Assembly (NCBI GenBank): GCA_964586145.1
Contig: CAZPHH010000010.1
Location: 1 to 64,000 of the forward strand
Direction: 5' to 3'
DNA: 64,000 nucleotides
Source of the DNA: JAFGJQ01 sp964586145
Lineage (GTDB): Bacteria; Planctomycetota; Phycisphaerae; UBA1845
Made by a program: the position numbers and the translations under genes. Below, piece after piece: positions 1 to 9,347 of the stretch. Position 1 is the stretch's first letter. Each line of letters starts with the position of its first letter. The notes under the pieces are model-generated. The model was not told where the DNA came from, did not search any database, and worked only from the letters and a program-made list of their open reading frames with translations.

Positions 1-299
1 CCACGGTGGTCTGCTTGCCGCGGACGGTCTTGATGAAGTCGACGGGCCCGGTGCCGCCGCCGGTGTCCCTGGCTCGCGGGGGGCCGCGGAGGGCATGTCA
101 AAAATCATCCTGAAACGTTTGTTCGTCCCTTCCACATCCCGCGCGCCCTATGGCTCTGCTGGACGCTCCTGAACGAGATGGCCGGAAAGACGGCCAAACC
201 ATAGACGTCAGCTTCGGCCGACACCGGGTTCCGCGTTTGGAGCGCCGCCACGAAGCGACGACGGAAACAGCCTGAGAGTCGGAATCGCTGTTGGGCGGA
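1..299. other. left-edge spacer, no supported gene
   Basis: This stretch lies between the window edge and the 3' end of topA. On the minus strand, bases 1 to about 75 are open in one frame and give a plausible peptide (GPVDFIKTVRGKQTTV), but a stop lies just upstream at 98-100 and no ATG or GTG start fits between them. It may be the beginning of a gene that leaves the window, or chance. I see no RNA gene, repeat or clear terminator here. Confidence 0.4.
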
Positions 300-3200
300 T
301 CACTCCGCCCCCGCCGCCACCGTTTCCAGTTCCGGCGGGAGGGGTTGGGTGGCGCGGCACGTGGGGAACGCGCTGCAGCCGAGGAAGGGGCGACCGCGGG
401 CCTTACGGACCACCATCTTCTCTCCGCACTCGGTGCAGATGACATCGGTGGGAATCGGCTTGGGCCGATCGGGGCGACGCGGCGCCTCCGCTTCGGCCCG
501 TTTCTTCGCCTCGCCGCGCAGGTTCACGTTCGTCTTGCAGGCAGGGTAGTTGGTACACCCAAAGAACGGCCCGAACCGCCCCGACTTCAGCGCCATGGCC
601 GACCCGCAGCTCGGACACGCCAGCGTGCCCGTCGGCCAGTCCTCCACGACCGGCCGGCCGGTCCGCGTCCAGGCGTATCCCGCAGGCGGCGGGCCCAACT
701 CCGCACTTGCTTGCGGTGCCGCCGCCTTCTTCGTTTTCGCCTTTGCCTTTGCCTTGGGGGCCTTCGCCTCACTCGCCTTCGCTTTGGGCGCCTTCCCGGT
801 CGAGCCGGCCTTCGAGCCCGCTGCTTTCTTCGCGGCCGCGCGCGAGGACCGTGTGGCGGATTTCCGGGCCTTCGCCCGGAGATCCTTGCCCTGGTCCTTG
901 GCCTTCTGCTCGCGTTCTTCAATCCACTGGACGGCCTGTTCCAGCGTGACCGCCGCCGGGTCCGTTCCCTTGGGAATCGTGGCGTTCACTTCGCCATCGG
1001 TGACGTACGGCCCGAAGCGACCGCTCCGGACCTGAATGGCCGCTCCCGTCTGCGGGTGCTTTCCGATTTCCGCCACCGTGGAGGCGGCCTGTCGCCGGCC
1101 GGCTTTGGGTTGCTTGAACAGAGCGACGGCCTCGTCCAGCGTAACCGTCGGCAGTTGCTCGTGGCGTTCGAGGCTGCGTGATTCGTTGCCCATTTTCAGG
1201 TACGGGCCGTAACGCCCGTCCTGCGCGGTGATCACCTCGCCCGTTACCGGGTGCGTGCCCACCTCTCGCGGGAACGACAGCAGCATCAACGCCTGCTCGA
1301 GCGTGACCTCCTCCACTTTCATCGAAGGCCACAGGCTGGCCATCTTGGGCCGGCTGCCCTTCTTCACCGTGCCTTTGGCCGTCAATTCCGGGTCGCCCAG
1401 TTGCACGTACGGCCCGAACCGCCCGATCTTCACGTACACCGGCTTGCTCGTCTGCGGATCCTCACCAAGCTGGTGATCGCCCTTGACGGCCGTATCGAGC
1501 AGTTCCAGGACCTTCTCGATCGTCAATTCGTCCGGAGCCAGGTCCGGCGGAATGCTGGTGCGCAGGTCCATCTTGCCGACCTGCACGTACGGTCCGTAGC
1601 GCCCCACGCGCACCACAACCGGCTCACCGCCGGCCGTGTGTCCGATCACCGTCTGGGACACCTGCCGTGGGTCGATGTCTTCCACGCTGGAGCCGATGAG
1701 GGCCTTAAGACCCACGTCTGCCGGATCGACCTCACCCCCACCGTTGCCGTTGGGCTCGCCGAAGTAGAAATCGTGAAGCCAGGGCACCGCCTCCCGCTCG
1801 CCGCTGGCGATCGCATCCAGGTCCGCCTCCATGCGTGCCGTGAAATCGTAATCCACCAGCGCCGCCAGGTGACGTTCCAGCAGGTTCACCACCGCGAAGG
1901 CGGTGAACGTCGGGATCAATGCCGTTCCGCGCCGCCAGACGTAGCCCCGGTCCTGGATCGTCTGGAGGATCGCCGCATACGTCGACGGACGCCCGATTCC
2001 CCGCTCCTCCAGTTCCTGGATCAGGCTGGCCTCCGTGTACCGGGCCGGCGGCAGCGTGGAGTGCGAAAGCGGATCCACGGACAACGGATCCAGCCGGTCC
2101 CCTGTCCGCAGCGGCGGCAGTATCCTCTCCTGATCGCCCAGTTCGGCCTCGGGATCGTCCGACCCCTCCACATACGCCCGCAGGAAGCCGGCAAACGTGA
2201 TGACCTTGCCCGACGTACTGAACACCGCCTGGCCGTGAGGCCCGCCGTCCGCCGCCACGCGTACGGTGGTCCTCATCCCGGTCGCGTCTTTCATCTGGCT
2301 CGCGACCGTACGCTTCCAGATCAGCTCGTAGAGGCGCCAGGCGTCCGGATCCAGTTCGCCCTCCAGGCTTCTGGGTGTGCGGAAGGTCTCGCCGGCAGGC
2401 CGGATCGCTTCGTGCGCCTCCTGCGCGTTCTTGACTTTTCGCGTGTACTTGCGCGGTGCGTCCGGGAGATACTCCTTCCCGTACAGCTCGGCGATCTGCC
2501 CTCGGGCGGCCTGCAGCGCCTGGGTCGACAGGTTCGTCGAGTCGGTCCGCATGTAGGTGATGTAGCCGTCCTCGTACAGGCTCTGGGCCAGCCGCATCGT
2601 GCGCTGCGCGCCGAAGCGCAGCTTCCGGCCCGCTTCCTGCTGCAGCGTCGACGTGATGAACGGCGCCGGCGGACGGTTCGTGAACGGCTTCTCCCCAACC
2701 TCGCTGACCGCAAACACGGCGGACTTCAGCCGGTCCGCCAGGGCACGGGCGTCCGCCTCGCCGATCTGCACGGCGCCCGTCTCGGACTTCAGCCGGCCCG
2801 TGCTCTCGTCGAAGTCCTTGCCGATCGCCACACGCCGGCCGCCCAGTTCCACCAGCCGAGCGGTCAGCGTATCCGCCGGGGCCTTCTGCGACTTCAATCG
2901 CGCGTCCAGGTCCCAGTAGTCGGCTCGTACGAACCGCATCCGCGCCCGCTCGCGCTCCACGACCAGTCGCGTCGCGACCGACTGCACGCGGCCCGCCGAC
3001 AGCTTCGGTCCGATCTTCCGCCACAGGATCGGCGACACCTCGTAGCCGAAGAGCCGGTCCAGGATGCGCCGCGCCTCCTGCGCGTTCACCAGACGCTCAT
3101 CGATGTCACGCGTGTGCTGGACCGCGGTTGTGATGGCCGCCCGCGTAATCTCATCAAAGACCATTCGCCGGACCGGCACCTTCGGCCGAAGCACCTCACG

Positions 3201-3545
3201 CAGGTGCCAGGCGATGGCCTCCCCCTCGCGGTCCTCGTCCGTGGCCAGGTACAGGACGGACGCGCTCCCCAACGCCTTCTTCAGCTTGGCCACCTGGGCC
3301 CGCTTGTCCTTGGGAACGATGTAGACAGGCGTGAAGTTCTCGCTGACGTTGACCCCCAGCCGAGCCCAGGGTTCCGCCTTGATCTCCGGGGGGATCTCCG
3401 CCGCCGTTGAGGGCAGGTCGCGGATGTGGCCGATCGACGATTCCACCCGATACCCGGCCCCGAGATGCTTGGAAATGGTCCGGGCCTTTGCCGGAGATTC
3501 AACGATAACCAGTTTGGTTTCAGAATGTTGCGGCTTCCTGGCCAC
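300..3545 (-). CDS. topA: DNA topoisomerase I (type IA) with zinc fingers and basic tail
   Basis: Relaxes negatively supercoiled DNA by cutting and passing single strands. The Toprim domain begins right after the start (motif LVIVESPAKA) and has the acidic DED motif near residues 103-105. The catalytic tyrosine lies in YITYMRTDS near residue 331. Several C-terminal repeats of the GRYGPYVQVG type follow, then about 55 residues very rich in Lys and Ala, resembling a histone H1 tail, then two CxxC...C...C zinc fingers starting near residues 977 and 1037. The start is a GTG preceded by AAGGAAGG five bases upstream and puts the Toprim domain near residue 10. The frame is open for 57 more codons upstream to 3716, but that extension is low-complexity and looks non-coding. 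Protein about 1081 residues. Confidence 0.95.
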   Translation of the reverse strand: MARKPQHSETKLVIVESPAKARTISKHLGAGYRVESSIGHIRDLPSTAAEIPPEIKAEPWARLGVNVSENFTPVYIVPKDKRAQVAKLKKALGSASVLYLATDEDREGEAIAWHLREVLRPKVPVRRMVFDEITRAAITTAVQHTRDIDERLVNAQEARRILDRLFGYEVSPILWRKIGPKLSAGRVQSVATRLVVERERARMRFVRADYWDLDARLKSQKAPADTLTARLVELGGRRVAIGKDFDESTGRLKSETGAVQIGEADARALADRLKSAVFAVSEVGEKPFTNRPPAPFITSTLQQEAGRKLRFGAQRTMRLAQSLYEDGYITYMRTDSTNLSTQALQAARGQIAELYGKEYLPDAPRKYTRKVKNAQEAHEAIRPAGETFRTPRSLEGELDPDAWRLYELIWKRTVASQMKDATGMRTTVRVAADGGPHGQAVFSTSGKVITFAGFLRAYVEGSDDPEAELGDQERILPPLRTGDRLDPLSVDPLSHSTLPPARYTEASLIQELEERGIGRPSTYAAILQTIQDRGYVWRRGTALIPTFTAFAVVNLLERHLAALVDYDFTARMEADLDAIASGEREAVPWLHDFYFGEPNGNGGGEVDPADVGLKALIGSSVEDIDPRQVSQTVIGHTAGGEPVVVRVGRYGPYVQVGKMDLRTSIPPDLAPDELTIEKVLELLDTAVKGDHQLGEDPQTSKPVYVKIGRFGPYVQLGDPELTAKGTVKKGSRPKMASLWPSMKVEEVTLEQALMLLSFPREVGTHPVTGEVITAQDGRYGPYLKMGNESRSLERHEQLPTVTLDEAVALFKQPKAGRRQAASTVAEIGKHPQTGAAIQVRSGRFGPYVTDGEVNATIPKGTDPAAVTLEQAVQWIEEREQKAKDQGKDLRAKARKSATRSSRAAAKKAAGSKAGSTGKAPKAKASEAKAPKAKAKAKTKKAAAPQASAELGPPPAGYAWTRTGRPVVEDWPTGTLACPSCGSAMALKSGRFGPFFGCTNYPACKTNVNLRGEAKKRAEAEAPRRPDRPKPIPTDVICTECGEKMVVRKARGRPFLGCSAFPTCRATQPLPPELETVAAGAE

Positions 3546-3745
3546 CGCGCCTTCCTTTGCCCTCAATACAGCCCAATCGTCGGAACTCTGATCCTGCCCT
3601 ATATCGACCGCCGGGGCCGAATGCTTCACCGGCCCGGAATTATAGGTCCGCCCTCCGCCTCGCCGGGCGGGCCGTGTAGCACGAAACCACCGCCCTGTCA
3701 AACCGCCGTCCCCCAACCGGGCGGATCGGCTCCCTGGAATTCGGG

Positions 3746-3773
3746 TTGCTTTTGCGGCGCAGACCGCTATAGT
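3746..3773 (+). promoter_or_regulatory. candidate sigma70-type promoter of the PpiD-like gene
   Basis: TTGCTT at 3746-3751 and TATAGT at 3768-3773 are separated by 16 bases and lie about 55 bases before the ATG at 3829. The -10 is good and the -35 is fair. It sits in the divergent gap between topA and this gene. Assigned by eye. Confidence 0.45.
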
Positions 3774-3828
3774 GTGCCAGTTTCTACATTCGTCGCCAAG
3801 TGGCGATGCATAAAGGAATTACGTCACC

Positions 3829-5847
3829 ATGATGAAGTTCTTTCGCAAGCACAACAGGAAACTCCTCGCCGTTTTCATGGCGTTGCTGCTGATTGTCTGG
3901 CTCGGGGGCCCGGCCCTGACCGACCTGATCGCACCCGACCAGATGGGGCAGACGCTCGCCACCAGCCGGTTCGGCAAGATTCTCTACTCCGATCAGCACA
4001 ACGCGATCGCGAAGACGAACCGCCTCGCCGAACTGGGCATCAACTGGCGGACGCTGAACGACCCGCCCCAGATGTGGCCGGCGGAGGAGCCGCTCTCCAT
4101 CCTGGATTGGATCCTGCTGACGCGGGAAGCGGAAGAGATGGGCCTGCCGCTCCAGGGCGACGAACTGGACACGGCGATCAATACGGTGCTTCGCGCCTAC
4201 TTCCCAGGCAGTCCACGACCGCTGGATGAAATACGGCGGCGGGCCGGCCGGCAGGACGTCCACGTCGACGCCTACCGAACGGCCCTCGCAGACTTCCTGG
4301 CCATCCGGCAACTGCTGTTCATGGTAACGCAGGCCGCCGTCCCCAGCGAGGCGGAGGTACGGACTGCCACGCGGGACGTCCTCGAACAAGTGACGATCGA
4401 CGCCGTCTGCCTGCGGGCGTTGTCCTTCATTGACCCGGAACAGGCTTTCACAGACGAGCAGATCCGTCAGCAGTTTGAGGCGTACAAGGACTCCACGCCG
4501 GAGCCCGGCTCGCTCACCTTCGGCTACTTCCAGCCGCCGCGGGTCAAGGTGGAGTACGTGCGCATCCATCAGCAGACCATCAACGACACACTCCGAATGA
4601 CCGATGAGGAAGTGGACCAGCGGGCCCGCGACTTCTGGCGGGCGAACCGCACAAACGAGGTCTTCAAGCGACCGCTCGCCACCACGCAGCCGACCACAGG
4701 GCCCGCGACCCAACCCGTTGTCGAGTATTTCGAAACGTACGCGCAGGCGAAGGAGGCCGCCCATCAGGCCGTGCGAAGCGCACGGGCCGCCGAGATCACC
4801 GAGAACCTCACCTCCTGGCTCGCCCGGCGCTTCGCGACCCCCTTCGACGACGCCATCGAGGGTCCGGACCGGTACCGCATCGCGCCGCAGCACACCCGGA
4901 TCCCCGACTACGTCACGCAGACGCTGGGCGCCGTGCCGCCCGATCTGCGCTATCCCACGGCGGTCGACGTGCGCACGACGGACGGGTTCGACGCCGAAGG
5001 CGCCGCCCGGGTGCCGGACATCGGAACGGCGTTCTTCCTGACCCTGGACGGACAGCCGGTGCATCTGGCCCGTTTGGCCTTCTTCGTGCAGGGCCTGGCC
5101 GACTACCCGGCGGAAGCCAGGGGCGACATCCGCGAACTCTACACCTCGCTGCACCAGTTCCATCCCCGCACGCTGAGAGACCTCGAGGGCAACCGATATC
5201 TGTTCCGCGTGGTCGAGGTCATGCCCGCGCACGCCCCGGAGTCCCCCGACGTCGTACGCGACGCGATCATCGAGGACCTGCGCCGACAGGCGGCCTTCGA
5301 CGCCGCCAAAGCCGCGCTCGAAGATCTCGCGACGAAGGCGAAAGCCGACGGGCTCGCCGCCGCGTGGGAACAGGCACATGAATTGCAGGATCGCATCGGC
5401 GACCCCGGGGAAGGAATCAGCTCGTTCGAGGGTTTCTTCGCGGGCATTTCCTTCTCCCACAGGGAATGGATGGCGCCGCCGGACGCGGACACGGTGAACG
5501 TGCCCTCCCTCGGGCGGGTCAGCCGCAACTTCGTCACCGAGTGTTTTGCGCTGGGCGAAGCACCGGGCGAAGGACCGAAGCTCGCCGTCCTCGAACAACC
5601 GGACGACGCCCGCGTCATCCTCGTGCAGTGGAAGCGCACGACCCCCATGTCGGAGAGGATGTACGGTGAGCTCCGCCGCACCACGAGCCAGCAGATACAG
5701 AGAATGAGGGCCTTCCAGTTTCAACGCGACTGGGTGGACCCGAAGCTGATCAAGGCACGCAACGAGCTGGAGTACCCGCGCGAGGAACGGACGAAGAAGA
5801 AACCCGACGTCGCCCCGGCTCAGCCCGACGACACCGTGGAAATGTAG
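3829..5847 (+). CDS. PpiD/SurA-like membrane-anchored periplasmic folding factor
   Basis: A protein of 672 residues with a short basic N-terminus, one transmembrane segment (about residues 11-29) and a large extracytoplasmic part. The layout and the helical SurA-N-like region (about residues 60-260) resemble PpiD-type peptidyl-prolyl isomerases and chaperones that help outer-membrane and secreted proteins fold. I do not see a clearly conserved rotamase core, so it may act only as a chaperone. The C-terminal part has alternating helical segments rich in Ala, Glu and Lys. The start is an ATG-ATG pair with AAGGA about ten bases upstream. It is transcribed divergently from topA and convergently with the ABC exporter operon. 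The specific family is inferred from overall pattern. Confidence 0.72.
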   Translation: MMKFFRKHNRKLLAVFMALLLIVWLGGPALTDLIAPDQMGQTLATSRFGKILYSDQHNAIAKTNRLAELGINWRTLNDPPQMWPAEEPLSILDWILLTREAEEMGLPLQGDELDTAINTVLRAYFPGSPRPLDEIRRRAGRQDVHVDAYRTALADFLAIRQLLFMVTQAAVPSEAEVRTATRDVLEQVTIDAVCLRALSFIDPEQAFTDEQIRQQFEAYKDSTPEPGSLTFGYFQPPRVKVEYVRIHQQTINDTLRMTDEEVDQRARDFWRANRTNEVFKRPLATTQPTTGPATQPVVEYFETYAQAKEAAHQAVRSARAAEITENLTSWLARRFATPFDDAIEGPDRYRIAPQHTRIPDYVTQTLGAVPPDLRYPTAVDVRTTDGFDAEGAARVPDIGTAFFLTLDGQPVHLARLAFFVQGLADYPAEARGDIRELYTSLHQFHPRTLRDLEGNRYLFRVVEVMPAHAPESPDVVRDAIIEDLRRQAAFDAAKAALEDLATKAKADGLAAAWEQAHELQDRIGDPGEGISSFEGFFAGISFSHREWMAPPDADTVNVPSLGRVSRNFVTECFALGEAPGEGPKLAVLEQPDDARVILVQWKRTTPMSERMYGELRRTTSQQIQRMRAFQFQRDWVDPKLIKARNELEYPREERTKKKPDVAPAQPDDTVEM

Positions 5848-5869
5848 AAGAAATCGACCACAACACCGT

Positions 5870-5891
5870 TTCGCACGTGCGTGCGTGCGAA
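5870..5891. terminator. hairpin between convergent genes
   Basis: A perfect 8-bp inverted repeat (TTCGCACG / CGTGCGAA) with a 6-base loop lies in the 77-base gap between two converging genes. The position suits a bidirectional transcription stop, but there is no clear T-run on either side, so intrinsic termination is uncertain. Confidence 0.4.
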
Positions 5892-5924
5892 GGTGCAGCG
5901 ACGCCGAATCGACGGACGCCCCCC

Positions 5925-7631
5925 TCAGACTTCCAGACGCTGCAAGTGGCCGGCGCCGACGGCCATGGCGGCCGCGCCCACGGCCACGGAAAACAGCATC
6001 ACCGCCGCCGCCACGTGCAGCGTGGCCTCCTGCACCATCGGGCCATCCGACGACATCCCCGCCTTCACCGCGGCAAAGCCCATACCCGCCAGCACGCACA
6101 CGATCAGACCCACCGTCGCGATCAGATTCACCGTGCCGCCGAAACCGTTGGCAATCCGTGTCGGGTTTCGCTCGCCGAACATCGGCATTCGCGCGCCCAG
6201 ACCCACCGCCAGGCCGCACACGCCCACGCACACTCCGAACGTCACCGTCAGATACACGGCCGTCCAGGCGGCCGGCATCCGCAGGATGAAGGCGGCCAGC
6301 CCCATCGTGCCGACGGCCACCGTGGTGCTCACCGTCATGGCAAACGCAAACTTCGCGATCAGGATTCGCCGCCGGGGGATCGGCAGCAGGCCGATCAGCC
6401 ACAGTTGATGCCCCTCCAGCGACACCAGCGGGAACACGAAGCGCGTCGTGAACGTCGCCAGAATGAAGCTCACGGCGCTGAGATTCAGAAACGGCACGAG
6501 CAGGGACAGCCGCTCGGTCACCAGTTCAACCTGGAACCGCGGCATGTTCAGCAGGTACAGCCCCATCAGGCCGAACAGAATTCCGAGCTGGCTCCACTGC
6601 ATGGGATCCCGCAGAAAGGTCCGGAAGTCCTTCACTGCAATCAAACGAAGCGGCTTGGGCAGATAGAAGAACAGCACGCCCGCCACGCCCCCGGCGACCT
6701 TCGCCGCCGCCCGCCCCGGACGACCACGCGAACTGGTCGCCCGGTCATAGGCGCCCATCAGGCCGCGGGACACAACGCGAACGGCCAGCAGGCTCAGGAA
6801 CAGGGCGTTCGCCAGCACGACCAGCATGTACCGAAACGCCTCGCCCGGCCGCCCGTTCATCGCCTGCTCGATCCCCAGGCTCACCCAGGCGTTGGGCAGC
6901 AGCACCGACTGCACGAACTCCATCTTCTGGAAGAAGCCCTTCAGCCACACGGTGGTATCGCTCTCACCCAGTTGCACGGCACGCAGACCCAGCACGGCCG
7001 CGACCACGATGATCGCAATCCCCACGGCCAGAAGCCCGTGTCGCACCGTGCGGGGCACGTAGCGGGCAATCAGCCAGGCCGCGATCAGCCCCAGGGCGCC
7101 GGGGATGGGCACAAACGCGAGGAACAGGCCCAGGAAAAGCCCGCAGAAGGCGCCGGTGCTCTGCGTCGACTGCATGTTCGCGATGGCAAGCATGAGCGGC
7201 AGGCCCAGCAGAAAGAACGACCAGCTCGAGAACAGCAGCGTCTCCAGGTACTTGACGAGCACCAGTGCCTTCGGAGGCACGGGGGCCGCCAGGAGATACG
7301 TGGTCTCATTCCGGGCAAACAGGGCCGTGTAGGCGATGATGGCGTTGGAGAAGGTCAGCAGCAGCAACATCGCCACAAAGAAGAAGTTGAACACCATGGG
7401 CACCGCCACCGCCCCCTCCAGCGGCGTGCGATCCAGGTAATCGAATACGGCCCAGAACAGGAAATACAGCCCCGCCCAGATGAGCACGAGAAACAGCACG
7501 GTGGACGCAATGCGGATCGGCGAGGCCTGCAGGGCCTCGATCACCCGGTTGCGCAGAGCGATCCGCTTGGCCCCCAACAACAGGCCCACACCCGGGGGCA
7601 ACCAGACGAATGGGTCAGACCGGCTGCTCAT
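5925..7631 (-). CDS. ABC exporter permease (ABC-2-like), 568 aa
   Basis: An integral membrane protein with roughly ten or more hydrophobic segments across its length, encoded directly after an ABC ATPase and overlapping its 3' end by 17 bases, so the two are translationally linked. The layout fits the putative ABC exporter permease family, with a first hydrophobic helix near residue 40, long membrane blocks at about 80-120 and 150-210, and a second half of similar pattern. The ATG at 7631 gives a normal N-terminus. The substrate cannot be read from the sequence. It forms a three-gene operon with the ATPase and a membrane-anchored protein upstream. Confidence 0.82.
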   Translation of the reverse strand: MSSRSDPFVWLPPGVGLLLGAKRIALRNRVIEALQASPIRIASTVLFLVLIWAGLYFLFWAVFDYLDRTPLEGAVAVPMVFNFFFVAMLLLLTFSNAIIAYTALFARNETTYLLAAPVPPKALVLVKYLETLLFSSWSFFLLGLPLMLAIANMQSTQSTGAFCGLFLGLFLAFVPIPGALGLIAAWLIARYVPRTVRHGLLAVGIAIIVVAAVLGLRAVQLGESDTTVWLKGFFQKMEFVQSVLLPNAWVSLGIEQAMNGRPGEAFRYMLVVLANALFLSLLAVRVVSRGLMGAYDRATSSRGRPGRAAAKVAGGVAGVLFFYLPKPLRLIAVKDFRTFLRDPMQWSQLGILFGLMGLYLLNMPRFQVELVTERLSLLVPFLNLSAVSFILATFTTRFVFPLVSLEGHQLWLIGLLPIPRRRILIAKFAFAMTVSTTVAVGTMGLAAFILRMPAAWTAVYLTVTFGVCVGVCGLAVGLGARMPMFGERNPTRIANGFGGTVNLIATVGLIVCVLAGMGFAAVKAGMSSDGPMVQEATLHVAAAVMLFSVAVGAAAMAVGAGHLQRLEV

Positions 7632-8361
7632 CCCCCTCCTCCGTCAGCCGCAGAAACACGTCCTCCAGTGTCGCGCTGCCCGTCGCCCGCTGCTTCAACT
7701 CCCCAATCGTCCCCACCGCCAGCAGCCGCCCGTGATCGATGATGCCGATGCGGTCGGCCACCGCTTCCGCCACCTCCAGCGTGTGGGTGCTCATGAAAAT
7801 GGTTCGTCCCTCCCTCGCCCGCCGGACAAACAGGTCCTTCACCGTCCGAACCGTGCGCGGATCCAGGCCCACCATCGGCTCGTCCACCACCAGAATCTGC
7901 GGATCGTGCAGCAGCGCCGCCGCCAGCACCAGCCGCTGCTTCATGCCGTGGCTGAAGCTCTCGGTCATCTGGTCGATGAACGACCCGAGCACCAGTTGAG
8001 CGTTCAGCTCCGCCATACGCTCGTCTCGCTCTGCCCGCGACAGTCCGTACATCTCCGCCACAAAGCAGAGAAACTCCCGGGCCGTCAGCTTGTCATAGAG
8101 GAACGGCTGGTCGGGCACGTAGGCAAGCAGGGCCTTGGCTGCCAGCCCGTCAGACCCCATCGGATGCCCGCAGACGCGCACCTCGCCCTCGTGGGGTCGC
8201 AGCAACCCGCAGATCATCTTGATCGTGGTCGTCTTGCCGGCGCCGTTCGGCCCCAGAAAGGCAAACAGCTCGCCCCGCGGGATGGTCAGACTGAGCCGGT
8301 CCACCGCCACCTTGCGGCCGAATCGCTTGGTCACACCGGTGATTTCAATCGCGGGTCCCAT
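7615..8361 (-). CDS. ABC transporter ATP-binding protein
   Basis: A single ABC ATPase of about 248 residues. It shows Walker A GPNGAGKTT near residue 38, a degenerate signature FSHGMKQR in place of LSGGQ, and Walker B ILVVDEP followed by the D-loop and the switch His in STHT. These ATPases pair with ABC-2 exporters. The ATG at 8361 is preferred; an in-frame TTG at 8382 overlaps the stop of the gene upstream and would add seven residues, and coupling makes that start possible too. The 3' end overlaps the permease gene by 17 bases. Confidence 0.93.
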   Translation of the reverse strand: MGPAIEITGVTKRFGRKVAVDRLSLTIPRGELFAFLGPNGAGKTTTIKMICGLLRPHEGEVRVCGHPMGSDGLAAKALLAYVPDQPFLYDKLTAREFLCFVAEMYGLSRAERDERMAELNAQLVLGSFIDQMTESFSHGMKQRLVLAAALLHDPQILVVDEPMVGLDPRTVRTVKDLFVRRAREGRTIFMSTHTLEVAEAVADRIGIIDHGRLLAVGTIGELKQRATGSATLEDVFLRLTEEGDEQPV

Positions 8362-8378
8362 CTGGCTCGATCCGTTCC

Positions 8379-9224
8379 TCAACGCCGCCTGCCCGAACTT
8401 CCGTCGCCGTCCGGATCCAGCGGCGGCGGCGCCGCCGCTTTCGCACGTTCGTGCGCACGCTCGTCAAAACGCTCCGTCCGAATCACGATGGTACCCCCCA
8501 CCGGCAACTGCGTCTCCTGACGGTACACCGTTCCGTCCGGACCCACCAGCGCCGTCGCGTTCGGGGCCTCCACCACAAAACAGTCCACGACCCCATCCTC
8601 CGTCTCCCACCGCTGTTTCCCGGTGACCCGGACGATCATCGGCAGGAACCGCTTTCCATATCCGAAGACCGTGGACAGGGGATTGAAGACCTGCATCCTC
8701 CAGGTCTGCCCCACCTCCAGCTTGGGCATGTCGGAAAACGGCTTGAACAAGTCCCCCACCATGCCGGCGTCGGTATCGCTGATCTTGAACGACTGGTTCA
8801 CGGGGCCCGCCTTCAGCGCAAACGCCAACTGTGTCCCGAAACGCTCCGCCTGAAGCTCCAGATGCAGACCCGTGAACCGCACGTCCACCGACATCTCATC
8901 CAAGCGGCCCTGGGGATCGAACTGCATGTCCACAGCCACCCGGGCCGGTGAAATCGGCGGGAAATGGTCGATCACGATCAGGTCCTGCCGCCCGATCGTA
9001 TCCCCCGACTTGCGGTACACGGTCCAGATCGTGCCGATGGGCTGGCCCGCCTTGTCCTCGATGGCGGCCTGCTGACGCATCCGGCCTTCCGTCAGCCAGT
9101 CCGCCGTGACGGTTCGCGGCGGATCCTGGGCCAGCCACAGGGGCCGGACGTCGTGCCAGAACAGCCACGACATGGCGGCAAGCCAGAAGAGGATGATGCC
9201 CGGACCCCAGAGTCGATTCACCAT
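8379..9224 (-). CDS. membrane-anchored protein of unknown function, first gene of the ABC operon
   Basis: About 281 residues. An N-terminal transmembrane segment (about residues 5-22, rich in Trp, Leu and Ile) is followed by a soluble domain outside the cytoplasm. No recognised catalytic motif is visible. The domain has mixed beta-like character, with the only Cys within a DCFVVEAP segment near the C-terminus. It ends a few bases before the ATPase start, or overlaps it if the TTG at 8382 is used, so it likely works with the exporter, for example as an accessory or substrate-handling protein. The ATG at 9224 was chosen because it immediately precedes the membrane segment; the open frame upstream runs antisense to a neighbouring gene. 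Confidence 0.7.
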   Translation of the reverse strand: MVNRLWGPGIILFWLAAMSWLFWHDVRPLWLAQDPPRTVTADWLTEGRMRQQAAIEDKAGQPIGTIWTVYRKSGDTIGRQDLIVIDHFPPISPARVAVDMQFDPQGRLDEMSVDVRFTGLHLELQAERFGTQLAFALKAGPVNQSFKISDTDAGMVGDLFKPFSDMPKLEVGQTWRMQVFNPLSTVFGYGKRFLPMIVRVTGKQRWETEDGVVDCFVVEAPNATALVGPDGTVYRQETQLPVGGTIVIRTERFDERAHERAKAAAPPPLDPDGDGSSGRRR

Positions 9225-9347
9225 GATCGTGACCCCACAGGCCCCGGAGCCTCCCCCGGGGCGTTCCGCTGATTTTAGGAAGAACCGAATCCCGGGGTCA
9301 ATCCGGGCGGGACTTCCGCTATACTCCTCATCGACGGATCGAGTCCA

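Noticed and set aside
1251..3410. Long plus-strand open frame (719 aa) opposite topA
   Set aside because: It is antisense to a gene with clear domains, has Arg/His-rich low-complexity composition and no motif; typical of GC-rich antisense frames.
3784..6402. Long minus-strand open frame (872 aa) opposite the PpiD-like gene
   Set aside because: Antisense to a better-supported gene; composition is unlike real proteins of this genome and it has no recognised domain.
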